Of a stretch of 64,000 bases of DNA, positions 27,111-34,881 are shown in pieces. The stretch lies in NCBI GenBank assembly GCA_903871935.1, contig CAIQIQ010000061.1, forward strand, positions 53,297 to 117,296. Reading direction: 5' to 3'. Below the pieces are notes generated by a model. It made no database searches and was not told the DNA's origin. It worked only from the letters and a program-made list of their open reading frames with translations. Every line of letters starts with the position of its first letter. The stretch's first letter is position 1. The position numbers were made by a program, and so were the translations under genes. This DNA comes from an uncultured Phycisphaerales bacterium. Its GTDB lineage: Bacteria > Planctomycetota > Phycisphaerae > Tepidisphaerales > Tepidisphaeraceae.

Positions 27111-28178
27111 CTATTTGCCGACCGTGATAATCATGAACGAGTCAGGCACCATCTGCCCGCGCCCACCGCCCGGCCCGCCCTGCGGACGGCCGCCGGCTGG
27201 CGGCGTCGCTGGGGCGGCTGGAGCGGCCATCTCCGCCGCAATCAGGAATATCTTGCCTGTCTTGCTGTCCAACGTCGAGGTCCTGGCGCCCGGCCTGGTC
27301 TTCACGGTCTGTTCGACCTCAAAGTTCGTCGGGCTGTTCTCCTTGATCACCGTGAGCGTGCCATCCCGCTGCGAACTGAACGCCTCCATGGTCGCGGAGT
27401 TGAACGAAGCGCCATCGACGCCATTGCCGATGGGCAGATTGGTGATGATCTCGCCGGTATCCGCATTTACGATCACCACGGTCGCCGGCTCACGGCAAAA
27501 CGCAAAGAGAATGTGATTCTGCACATCCATGGCCAGACCCGCGGGCGTTTTCCCCTTGGCGCTTAGTCCATAGCCCCCCGCCACCTGCATCTTCTGTATG
27601 TCCACCACCGCAATCGTATCCTTATCCTCAATATCGATGAAGATGCGGCCCTTGCCATCGCTGACGGCCTGCTCGGGAGCGCCGCCCAGGTTGATCGTCC
27701 CCAGCACCGATCCGTCGGCCGCATTGAGCACGGTCACGTTTGGCTCCCGGTGGCTCAGGATCAGCACGCGTTTGCTGAATGGGTCAAAGAGTATCCCATC
27801 TGGATTGCCATCGACCGGAATCGTCTTGATCGTCGCCAGTGTCTTCGTGTCAAACATCACCACCGGTTTGCTGCTGGCAAACCCATGGCCCGATACTGGA
27901 TCAACCACAGCGCCGTGAACGCCGCTCACATTGGCTACTTCGCCAACAGACTTGAGCGTATCCAGGTCAAACACCGTGATTCGGCTGGTGGCACCGCCAC
28001 TACGTGGTATGTACAGCCGCCGGCCATCCGCGTCGGCATAGACATAGTCAAAACCGCCGGCCCCGCCGACCTTGACAACATCGAGCACCTTGTACGGACC
28101 GGCCGCTGGCGTTGCCTGTGCAAGTCCGAGGGTTGAAGCAAGCACCGTCGCCGCCATCAGTGATACCGCAAAGCGCAT
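27111..28178 (-). CDS. Exported YVTN-type beta-propeller protein
   Basis: 355 residues. A signal peptide (MRFAVSLMAATVLASTLGLAQA) leads into repeated propeller blades with YVTN-like strands: FDYVYADADGRRLYIPRSGG, ITVFDLDTLKSVGEV, VTVLNAADGSVLGTINLGG and TVVIVNADTGEIITNLPIG. A C-terminal low-complexity Gly/Pro stretch (PPAGGRPQGGPGGGRG) is odd. The start at 28178 has AAGGAGAG directly upstream. Probably periplasmic or surface exposed; ligand unknown. It follows the histidine kinase gene on the same strand with 131 bp between. Confidence 0.88.
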   Translation of the reverse strand: MRFAVSLMAATVLASTLGLAQATPAAGPYKVLDVVKVGGAGGFDYVYADADGRRLYIPRSGGATSRITVFDLDTLKSVGEVANVSGVHGAVVDPVSGHGFASSKPVVMFDTKTLATIKTIPVDGNPDGILFDPFSKRVLILSHREPNVTVLNAADGSVLGTINLGGAPEQAVSDGKGRIFIDIEDKDTIAVVDIQKMQVAGGYGLSAKGKTPAGLAMDVQNHILFAFCREPATVVIVNADTGEIITNLPIGNGVDGASFNSATMEAFSSQRDGTLTVIKENSPTNFEVEQTVKTRPGARTSTLDSKTGKIFLIAAEMAAPAAPATPPAGGRPQGGPGGGRGQMVPDSFMIITVGK

Positions 28179-28309
28179 GTTTCTCTCCTTGTAGAGCGCG
28201 CACCCCAACACCGCGCACGCACGACACGTTAGACGTCTGAACGCCGCTGGATATTCCATCAAATCCAGCGAGCAGGCGGGCACGACACTAAAATGATCTG
28301 GGTGCGCCC

Positions 28310-29755
28310 TCATGCTTCCGGTCCTTCCGGCCGACCGCCGTCTGATGTTTCTAACTTGGGCAAGCGCAGCTCTGCTGTAAAAACGCGGCCCGGATCCACC
28401 CGGATCGTCAGTTGCCCTCCCAGGAGGCGCGCCAGACGGTCGCACAGCGATAGCCCGAGGCCGCAGTGTCGGCCAATGGCCGCCCTGGCGGGGTCGCCCT
28501 GCCAGAATGGTTCGGCCGCATGCAGCGCAACGCCACTAGATAGCTTGCATGCGGTATTGCTGACCATGAGAGTGGCTGCTGATGCTTTACACACGATGGT
28601 GATGCGAATCTCACCGCCCTCGTCAGCATACGACACGGCATTATCGAACAGATTGCGCACGATCATCCGAAGTTGCTCGCAATCCGTAGCCAGAGGACAT
28701 GTCTCGGGACCATCCCAGAGGACGCGCAGGCTGCGTGATGCCGCCTGAGCCTGAAAGGGCGTCCAGGACTCGGCGAGAAGGATGCGCACATCGACCGCCT
28801 GCCGCTGTGCGATGAGTCGGCCGCTCTGGGCGCGTGCCAGCAGAAGCAGTTGCTCCACCATCAGTTGCATTGGCGCGACGATGGCAAGGCACTTGTCCAA
28901 TGCCTTCTCGTACGCCTCACGCTCGCGCGGGCGGGACCGGTTGACTTCCAGCGTTGCCTGCAAGCCCGCCAGGGGATTGCGCAGCTCGTGGGCAACATCG
29001 GCAGTAAAGGCCTGCTCACGGGCGAATGCAGCGCTGATGCGTTCAAGAAGTTCATTCAGCCGATCCGCCACAGGGAGCAGTTCCTCTGGCAACTCACGGG
29101 TTCCCAGACGGCGTTTGAGATCCATCTCGCCGATTGCCCTGATGTCGCCGGCGAGACCGCGCAGCGGGCGCAGTGATGCGCTGACCAGCAATCGGAGCAG
29201 CGCCGCACAAACAATGACGGCGCTCAGGCATGATGCCAGCAACAGCCAGCGGAGGTCCGCCAGCGCATGATCGAGTTCACCCGACTCGCGAGCCACCATG
29301 AGCCGTACCGTCTCGCTCGGTGCGGTCGTGGCATGGTTCGGGTCAGGCGTCGGCGCAAAGACGATGTGAACGGCCCGGCCATTGCGAGAATTCGGCAGCC
29401 GCACTTCCCAGGATGCTCCATCGGGGCGTGAGGGTGTGTCACTCAAGTCCCGCTGACGGAGTGAAGGGGATCGCAAAAGAGTGCTTCCATCCTGAAGCCA
29501 CATCTGGAAGAACTGCGGATGCCGCCCGGGAAGGAACTCGGGCATTTGTTGGGGTTCGTATTCCACGGCGATCGCGCCATTGCCTTGTTCGATCAGCGCC
29601 GCCAGCGCCCGCGCCTCAACGATCAGGGCGGCGTCAAACCCGGCAAGCAGCGAGTGGCGCACCAGGAAATAGATGCCAAGGCCCAGCAGGCCCAGCACAC
29701 ATGCCGTGGCGCACGTTGTCGTGAACAGAAGTTGGCGCTGCAGGGAGCGGCTCAT
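28310..29755 (-). CDS. Sensor histidine kinase (EnvZ/QseC class)
   Basis: 481 residues. TM1 at 11-33 and TM2 at about 170-192 enclose a periplasmic sensor of about 135 residues. A HAMP region follows (LRPLRGLAGDIRAIGEMDL), then HisKA with phospho-acceptor H256 in FTADVAHELRNPLAGLQ, and an HATPase_c domain with N-box RNLFDNAVSYAD and G-box GLGLSLCDRLARLLGG. Its ATG overlaps the response regulator stop by 4 bp (ATGA), so the pair is translationally coupled. The signal sensed is unknown. The local regulon of PepSY-like and PAP2 proteins suggests an envelope stress, by analogy with PmrAB or ColRS. Confidence 0.95.
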   Translation of the reverse strand: MSRSLQRQLLFTTTCATACVLGLLGLGIYFLVRHSLLAGFDAALIVEARALAALIEQGNGAIAVEYEPQQMPEFLPGRHPQFFQMWLQDGSTLLRSPSLRQRDLSDTPSRPDGASWEVRLPNSRNGRAVHIVFAPTPDPNHATTAPSETVRLMVARESGELDHALADLRWLLLASCLSAVIVCAALLRLLVSASLRPLRGLAGDIRAIGEMDLKRRLGTRELPEELLPVADRLNELLERISAAFAREQAFTADVAHELRNPLAGLQATLEVNRSRPREREAYEKALDKCLAIVAPMQLMVEQLLLLARAQSGRLIAQRQAVDVRILLAESWTPFQAQAASRSLRVLWDGPETCPLATDCEQLRMIVRNLFDNAVSYADEGGEIRITIVCKASAATLMVSNTACKLSSGVALHAAEPFWQGDPARAAIGRHCGLGLSLCDRLARLLGGQLTIRVDPGRVFTAELRLPKLETSDGGRPEGPEA

Positions 29756-30426
29756 TCCCGTTCTCCCAGCATGTATCCCTGCCCGCGCCGAGTATGGATG
29801 AGGGGCAAACCACCCGTCTGGTCGAGTTTCTTCCGGAGCATGCCGATGTACACGTCCACGACATTGCTCTCAGGCGAGGCGTTGAAGTCATACATGTGCT
29901 GCCAGATATCCGCGCGCGAGACGACACGGTTGGCGTTCAGCGCCAGGTACTGCAGCAGGGCATACTCCCGTCCGCTGAGATCCACCGTCTTGCCGCCCCG
30001 CTGGACGGTCCGATGCACGGTATCGATCACCATGTCGCCGATCCGGATGAGCGTATCCCTGGCCTCGTACTTGCGGCGGATCAGGGCATTCACGCGGGCC
30101 AGCAGTTCCGCGAAAACAAAGGGTTTGACAAGGTAGTCATCCGCTCCCAGGTCCAACCCGCGCACGCGGTCCTCGGGCGTGTCGCGGGCGGTAAGAATCA
30201 GGATGTAGCTTGGAGATTTCCGCCGCCGCAGAGTGCGCAGCACCTCCAGGCCGCTGACCTTCGGCAACATCAGATCGAGTATGATGACATCGTGCTCACC
30301 GGACTGGGCGTGCCAGAGTCCACTCTCGCCGTCCGCCGCTTCATCAACGGCATGGCCGGCTTCGCGAAGCCCCTGCACAACCGCCGCCCGAATCGGCTCA
30401 AAGTCCTCAATGACCAGAATGCGCAT
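29752..30426 (-). CDS. OmpR/PhoB-family response regulator
   Basis: 224 residues. Receiver domain with acidic pocket E7/D8, phospho-acceptor D51 (IILDLMLPK), T79 and K101 (LVKPF). The winged-helix DNA-binding domain covers about 128-222 (VDLSGREYALLQYLALNANRVVSRADIWQHMYD, then VVDVYIGMLRKKLD and IHTRRGQGYML). OmpR-family proteins bind direct repeats with about 11-bp period; three such repeats occur upstream of this operon and of two nearby genes. It lies 88 bp after the PepSY-like gene and is coupled to the histidine kinase gene. Confidence 0.96.
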   Translation of the reverse strand: MRILVIEDFEPIRAAVVQGLREAGHAVDEAADGESGLWHAQSGEHDVIILDLMLPKVSGLEVLRTLRRRKSPSYILILTARDTPEDRVRGLDLGADDYLVKPFVFAELLARVNALIRRKYEARDTLIRIGDMVIDTVHRTVQRGGKTVDLSGREYALLQYLALNANRVVSRADIWQHMYDFNASPESNVVDVYIGMLRKKLDQTGGLPLIHTRRGQGYMLGERE

Positions 30427-30514
30427 GACCCGACCATCCTATCGGGGGGCACGGCCATGGCCAACGCATGCGGCCGGCCCTTGCCGCCTGTCTTCTTGAG
30501 CACGCCGATGCGGA

Positions 30515-30838
30515 CTAGTCTTTGTCTTCCTTCTTGTCATCGTCGGCCTTCTTACTGATCAGCGAGCCATCTTCGGCAACTTTGACCTCAAAGGCCTTGC
30601 CGTCAATCGTGACATCGGCGCTGTATATGACCTTGCCTTTCTCGGTTTCCTTGTCGATGTCGCCGATCTTGCCGCCTTTGGCTTCCTTCTCAAGGGTCGC
30701 TTTGACGGCGGCGGGAACCTGATCCATCGGGATCTTCACATCCTGCTTGTCCTTGTGCTTGTCTGCGGCGCTGGCGCTAGTGACGGCACCGACGATCCCG
30801 ATGCTGAGAAACGCCGCAAGAATCCAACGTACGTTCAT
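30515..30838 (-). CDS. Small exported PepSY-like protein
   Basis: 107 residues. Signal peptide MNVRWILAAFLSIGIVGAVTSASA, then a PepSY-like domain (MDQVPAAVKATLEKEAKGGKIGDIDKETEKGKVIYSADVTIDGKAFEVKVAEDGSLI) with an acidic, lysine-rich tail (KKADDDKKEDKD). Such proteins are found beside two-component systems and are thought to tune sensors or bind metals. AGAGGAGAG precedes the ATG, which excludes the upstream in-frame ATGs. It is first in a run with the regulator and kinase and carries the operator and -10 box at 30908-30940. Confidence 0.85.
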   Translation of the reverse strand: MNVRWILAAFLSIGIVGAVTSASAADKHKDKQDVKIPMDQVPAAVKATLEKEAKGGKIGDIDKETEKGKVIYSADVTIDGKAFEVKVAEDGSLISKKADDDKKEDKD

Positions 30839-30907
30839 GGTGTACTCTCCTCTAAGGGTGTGGATGCACTGCCAACCGATGGCAACGCCGCCACGAGACT
30901 GTGCATA

Positions 30908-30940
30908 AGTATCCCTGTCCAGCATGAAACCAGGATGAAT
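30908..30940 (-). promoter_or_regulatory. Response-regulator operator and -10 box of the PepSY-like/regulator/kinase operon
   Basis: On the minus strand two half-sites ATTCAT (30935-30940) and TTTCAT (30924-30929) are 11 bp apart and read TTCATCCTGGTTTCATGC. Exactly 10 bp after the second half-site is GATACT (30908-30913), a good -10 box. No -35 consensus is present, which fits class II activation by an OmpR-family protein. The leader to the ATG is about 65 nt. Two further copies are at 33087-33119 and 33171-33203. Confidence 0.7.
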
Positions 30941-31098
30941 AGACTTACGGTCCAAAGTACCTCACATGCGACGCAGGTGGGCACATGGTTCGATCACGCG
31001 CGTCTCGTGCAAGGGCCTGGGCCTGCGCCCGTTCGGCTGCATCTGTGGATGTTGCTCGAAACAATGAGCAAGTTGCGCGCCGCGCTGCCTGTAGATGG

Positions 31099-32925
31099 TT
31101 ACATGGTCTTGTCCGCGTTCGCCTGCCGCCGTGCCGTGCGGGTCTTGTTAAACCAGGGAACCAGCCAGACCGCCGCTGCTGCGCCGATGACCGGGACAGC
31201 GAACCGCCACATCTGCCTCACGAGAGACGGCGGCGGTTCGGGCGGCCGCAGGCCATCGCTCTCCGGAGGCGTCCAGAATGGGGCCGTCTTGTCGAGCGCG
31301 GCAGTCCTCCCCTCTTGAAGAGCGTACAGAAGCTTGTTGGTGGCCAGATAGACTGTGCCGTTGGCCGCGGCGGGAGAAGCGACCATCTCGACCCTTTTGT
31401 CCCCGGGCTGACTGAGCACCGTTTTCGTCCTGTTCGCGGCGAAGACAAACAAACCGCCTTGCGTGGTCACGTAGACCTTGCCGTCGGCCACGAGCGGCGA
31501 ACTCCAGACTGGCTTGGCCATGTGCTGCCAGTAGAGGGCGCCGGTATCGGCGTCCAGGCAGTATACCAGACCCGACACGTCGGCCGTGTAGAGCAGACCG
31601 TCGGCAATGACAGGGGTTGTGCAGCAGCTCTTGATTTGGTCAAAGGACCATATCCTTGCCGAGGCGGTGACGTCGCCGGTCCGAGTGGCGTCCAGGCACA
31701 GGAGGCGTCCTTCCTTGGCCCTGGTGCCGCTGTCGCTGGGCTCATTGCCCAATGCAACGTAGACGCGGTTGCGATAGAAGACGGGCGTGGCAATGATCTC
31801 CGCAAACTCCAGGCGAGTACCGGTAAACTCGGGGCTGTAGCTGCTGGGTGCAAGGCAATCGAACTTCCAGATTCGTCTAAGCACGCCAGGCGCGCCGGCG
31901 TTGCCGGGAGCAAACTCCGGGTCGAAGGCGTAGCAAGCTCCATTGCCACCGCCGTAGAAGAGCAACTCCCTGCCGCCAACCACGCCCAGCGCCGGTGAAG
32001 CGTGAGCGCCGTGAAAGGTCAGGTCGAAAATGCCTTCCTTGTCGACCGCCAGCAGCTTGCCAGTGTTCTTGTCCAGGACGATCAGGCTGGGGGAGTCGTA
32101 ACTGGACTTGCCGTACTTGGATTTCCAGCGGTCAATCCAGTACTTGGAGCCGTCCTGGCCGTATGCGCTGAGCGTGCTGCCTGTGGCGATGTAGAGCCGA
32201 TCACCCCGAACCAGGACCGACGTGCTCTGGGCATTGTGCGGCCAGCACTTGACCTCACGGATCAGATCAAATTGCCAGAGCACGTGGGCGTCAGTGGGTT
32301 CGGGCGCGACAGCGGTGCCGGGCGATAACTCGGTGAGGCGATTGCCATCGGCGTCGAGCTTGTTGCGATCCAAACATCGCCGGTCGGTCATGATCAGTTC
32401 AAGGTCGGCGGGCGAGGGTGGACGTCCGGCCAGTCCGTTGGCGTCCAGACAGAGCACCTCGCCGTTGTGTCCCAGGACATAGACGCGTTCGCCATCGACG
32501 GTGGGGGTGGAACACAATCCCCATGTTCGATTGACCAGGTTGGTGCGAAACGGCGAACGCAGTCGCCAGAGCAGCTTTCCGTCGGATTCCTGGAAGCACC
32601 AGAGCATCGCCGAACTGCGGTAGTTCATGCTGCCGCCGATCAGTACCTTGCCACCGGACACGACAATGCTGCCATACGCGCCGCCGCCGATCCGAGCAAC
32701 CCACTTCACGTTCTGCAGGGGTGTGCCATCGGGTATGCCGGTCGCCTCGTCAAAAGTCGCGGGCAGTCCCGTCTCAGATGAGACGCCGTTGCGGTCGGCC
32801 GCACCACGCCACTGGGACCAGCCTTCGGTGCCGGCCAGGGCCGGCATGGCCGGCATCGTCAACACCAGCAGCGCAAGCCAGATCGTCCGCATCGCAATCC
32901 TGTGGCGCATCGTCGAATCCGTCAT
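31099..32925 (-). CDS. Exported PQQ-like beta-propeller protein with C-terminal membrane anchor
   Basis: 608 residues from the ATG at 32925, preceded by AAGGA. Signal peptide near 7-30 (MRTIWLALLVLTMPAMPALAG). The first repeat is WSQWRGAADRNGVSSETGLP, the usual opening of planctomycete PQQ-like propellers. Further blades include LLWRLRSP, DGERVYVLGHNGEVLCLDANG and VWSSPLVADGKVYVTTQGGLFVFAANR. Near the C-terminus is a membrane helix (FAVPVIGAAAAVWLVPWF) with a basic cytoplasmic tail. Quinone-binding residues cannot be confirmed and there is no CxxCH haem site. The frame stays open to 33003, but that extension is made from a remnant of a PepSY-like start region. Probably controlled by the operator at 33087-33119. 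Confidence 0.85.
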   Translation of the reverse strand: MTDSTMRHRIAMRTIWLALLVLTMPAMPALAGTEGWSQWRGAADRNGVSSETGLPATFDEATGIPDGTPLQNVKWVARIGGGAYGSIVVSGGKVLIGGSMNYRSSAMLWCFQESDGKLLWRLRSPFRTNLVNRTWGLCSTPTVDGERVYVLGHNGEVLCLDANGLAGRPPSPADLELIMTDRRCLDRNKLDADGNRLTELSPGTAVAPEPTDAHVLWQFDLIREVKCWPHNAQSTSVLVRGDRLYIATGSTLSAYGQDGSKYWIDRWKSKYGKSSYDSPSLIVLDKNTGKLLAVDKEGIFDLTFHGAHASPALGVVGGRELLFYGGGNGACYAFDPEFAPGNAGAPGVLRRIWKFDCLAPSSYSPEFTGTRLEFAEIIATPVFYRNRVYVALGNEPSDSGTRAKEGRLLCLDATRTGDVTASARIWSFDQIKSCCTTPVIADGLLYTADVSGLVYCLDADTGALYWQHMAKPVWSSPLVADGKVYVTTQGGLFVFAANRTKTVLSQPGDKRVEMVASPAAANGTVYLATNKLLYALQEGRTAALDKTAPFWTPPESDGLRPPEPPPSLVRQMWRFAVPVIGAAAAVWLVPWFNKTRTARRQANADKTM

Positions 32926-32986
32926 GCTTGCATGTCCTTGCCAATACAGATAGTGACCATAGGCGCGAGGTGGCTCGGTAACACTA

Positions 32987-33007
32987 CAAGAATCCAACGA
33001 CATTCAT
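32987..33007 (-). pseudogene. Remnant of a PepSY-like gene start
   Basis: From the ATG at 33005-33007 this stretch matches the first 22 bases of the PepSY-like gene (30838 downward) at about 20 positions with one deleted base. The deletion shifts the frame and a stop follows after seven codons (MNVVGFL). The operator upstream is also shared, so the promoter and 5' end of that gene appear to have been copied here, with the coding part later lost. Confidence 0.5.
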
Positions 33008-33086
33008 GATCATCACTCCCGTCTGCTATCGTGGAGGTACGCTGGGCGACCAACCTTTGGCCGACATTGTGACGGAACTAGGTATG

Positions 33087-33119
33087 AGTATCGTGGCGGC
33101 GTATGAAACCAGAATGAAA
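33087..33119 (-). promoter_or_regulatory. Response-regulator operator and -10 box upstream of the PQQ-like propeller
   Basis: Minus strand: TTTCAT (33114-33119) and TTTCAT (33103-33108), 11 bp apart, reading TTTCATTCTGGTTTCATAC. Exactly 10 bp further is GATACT (33087-33092). The spacing and sequence match the site at 30908-30940. The leader to the ATG at 32925 is about 160 nt and crosses the PepSY-like gene remnant. Confidence 0.65.
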
Positions 33120-33170
33120 GCGCACGGGAAGGGACAGAGGTAGCATCGATGAGGCTGCCGCGATACTGGT

Positions 33171-33203
33171 TTTCATCTTTGCTTCATGCAAGACCGGTAG
33201 ACA
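33171..33203 (+). promoter_or_regulatory. Response-regulator operator and weak -10 box upstream of the PAP2 gene
   Basis: Plus strand: TTTCAT (33171-33176) and CTTCAT (33182-33187), 11 bp apart. Exactly 10 bp later is TAGACA (33198-33203), a poor -10 match at the same place as in the two minus-strand sites. The spacer between half-sites differs (CTTTG). It lies 45 bp before the PAP2 start. Confidence 0.5.
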
Positions 33204-33247
33204 TTCCAGCTTGAATCACAACGATAGGTGTATAGACATGGAGACCA

Positions 33248-34033
33248 GTGGAACTCGGGCGTAGATGGACATCGGTGAGATCGAGGGGGCCTGGCGCCGA
33301 TGGCGCCGCGAGTGATTCGTCAGCGATCATTAGCGCCGATTCATTGAACCCGGGATTTCGGGGTAAACCGCCGCGTTTGCGCACGGCAGCGGTCGCATGC
33401 GTTGCATGGCTGATCGCAATGGGCGTGGCTCTGGCGCTGGATCCCACCGTATCCCGGTTGCTCGACATATGGAACACTCCCAGATGGCTTGAGAGCCACG
33501 GTGGATGGATGATGATGGTCGTGCGAGCGCCGGGCTACTTTGCTATCTACGTCCCGGTCCTGATAGGGCTGTGCTTTGTGCCCCGATGGAAGTGGCGCGC
33601 TGCGCTGCTGCTGGCGATCGCCGCGGTGAACGGGGCGATCGCATACACGCTTCTGAAGTGGAGTGTGGGCCGATACCGGCCGTTTGTGGACCAGATCCCC
33701 AACCCTCATCCATACGATTTCCACACCTTCTCAAGAGGTCTGCCCGGGCTCCTCGTATCACCTCCCAATCTCTGTTTCCCGTCCGGGCACAGCACGCTCG
33801 CGTTTGCCGCGATGACGTCGCTGGGAATGGTGTTCCCTCGATGGCGATGGGTCTTCTGGACTATTGCAGCCCTGACTGGCATTTCGCGTGTCGTTGAAGG
33901 CGCCCATTACGCGAGCGATGTCATCGCGGGCATCGCGGTCGGGGTAACGATGGCGATTCTCGCCCGCGGTGAGCTCGCCTGGGCGTGCGGGCCAATGGCT
34001 GCCCCGGAAACGCACACGAGTGAGAATAGATAA
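33248..34033 (+). CDS. PAP2-family membrane phosphatase
   Basis: 261 residues with a GTG start, which is tentative. Six membrane segments and the three phosphatase motifs: K-x6-RP as KWSVGRYRP (about 137-145), PSGH in LCFPSGHSTLAFA, and SRxxxxxHxxxD as SRVVEGAHYASDV. It removes phosphate from lipid phosphates such as undecaprenyl pyrophosphate, phosphatidylglycerol phosphate or lipid A, with the active site on the periplasmic face. An operator-like repeat 45 bp upstream suggests control by the nearby two-component system; PAP2 genes are known members of ColRS- and PmrAB-type regulons. The N-terminal 40 residues are not conserved-looking. Confidence 0.88.
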   Translation: MELGRRWTSVRSRGPGADGAASDSSAIISADSLNPGFRGKPPRLRTAAVACVAWLIAMGVALALDPTVSRLLDIWNTPRWLESHGGWMMMVVRAPGYFAIYVPVLIGLCFVPRWKWRAALLLAIAAVNGAIAYTLLKWSVGRYRPFVDQIPNPHPYDFHTFSRGLPGLLVSPPNLCFPSGHSTLAFAAMTSLGMVFPRWRWVFWTIAALTGISRVVEGAHYASDVIAGIAVGVTMAILARGELAWACGPMAAPETHTSENR

Positions 34034-34269
34034 GCGCGGTTAAACTACGATCGAACAACGGCTTACGGCAGACTTCTCCGCCATGGACTTGCGCGAGTCC
34101 ATGGTCGGTATCGGTTCCTCGGACGATCCGCAATGTTCCGCGCCCCAGAGCGTTATAAGGTGGGGCGTGCGCGAGCGAGACTTCCGGATGGACTCCACTG
34201 TCTCGATGACCTTCTTGGGTGCAAGTGGTGTCCACACTGCGTGCGAGGATTCAGAATTGGAGGTGGCAG

Positions 34270-34773
34270 ATGAATGAAGATCTGGCCGGTGACATGGGTG
34301 ACGCCCGAACTGACGGGGCTTCGCTGCGACGGGCCGACGCGGAGCAGGCGCGGGTAAACCGCCTGGAACGATTCCGCTCCAACGGCGATTCATCTCTGAT
34401 GGGCACGGTTGCCCTGAAGACATGCCACGTTTGTGGTTGCGACCTCGCACACAAAATACGGTTCAAGGATGCAAACGGAAAATACTGGTGCTCCCGTTGC
34501 AACGAAATCGATCACGCACGTACCCGGCCGGCGCCGTGTGCGGATTGCGGTGTTGAGATGCCCCGAGATCAGATGTCGGAAATGCGCGGCATGATCCTGT
34601 GTCCGGTCTGCTTCGAGAATCGTCAAAAGGCGGGAGCGACGCTGCAGATACGGCATACGGCGCCCGCCCAAAGGCCACAATCTGCCCAATCCTCGCTTCC
34701 CGTGCTTCCACTGGTCTTTGCGACCATAGGAGTGGTGATGGCGATCATCGCTATCGCTCTGACGTTGCGCTGA
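34270..34773 (+). CDS. Zinc-ribbon protein with C-terminal membrane anchor, function unknown
   Basis: 167 residues. Residues 50-120 carry four CxxC pairs: CHVCGCDLAHKIRF, CSRCNEIDHA, CADCGVEM and CPVCFENRQ, enough for two zinc ribbons. A C-terminal hydrophobic segment (VLPLVFATIGVVMAIIAIALTL) would anchor it with the ribbons in the cytoplasm. The start at 34270 follows GGAGG at a normal distance. I do not recognise a family. It precedes the large CBM9-like gene by 108 bp on the same strand. Confidence 0.72.
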   Translation: MNEDLAGDMGDARTDGASLRRADAEQARVNRLERFRSNGDSSLMGTVALKTCHVCGCDLAHKIRFKDANGKYWCSRCNEIDHARTRPAPCADCGVEMPRDQMSEMRGMILCPVCFENRQKAGATLQIRHTAPAQRPQSAQSSLPVLPLVFATIGVVMAIIAIALTLR

Positions 34774-34881
34774 TGCCGCACGCTGGCCTGCATTGACGGC
34801 TCCAGTCGTTGACAAAACAAGCTCAACCGGTTGCACTCCAAACCGGCCAGGCATCTGTGCCACAACAACCGAGGTAATGCG

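Larger units (their letters stand above)
32926..33247. other. Divergent control region, 322 bp, between the propeller and PAP2 genes
   Basis: It holds two oppositely oriented response-regulator operators (33087-33119 for the propeller, 33171-33203 for PAP2) and a decayed copy of the PepSY-like gene start. No complete gene is present. Confidence 0.65.

Noticed and set aside
26144..27127. Plus-strand open frame of 327 codons
   Set aside because: Antisense to the MacB-type permease, with His/Arg-rich translation typical of the opposite strand of GC-rich genes.
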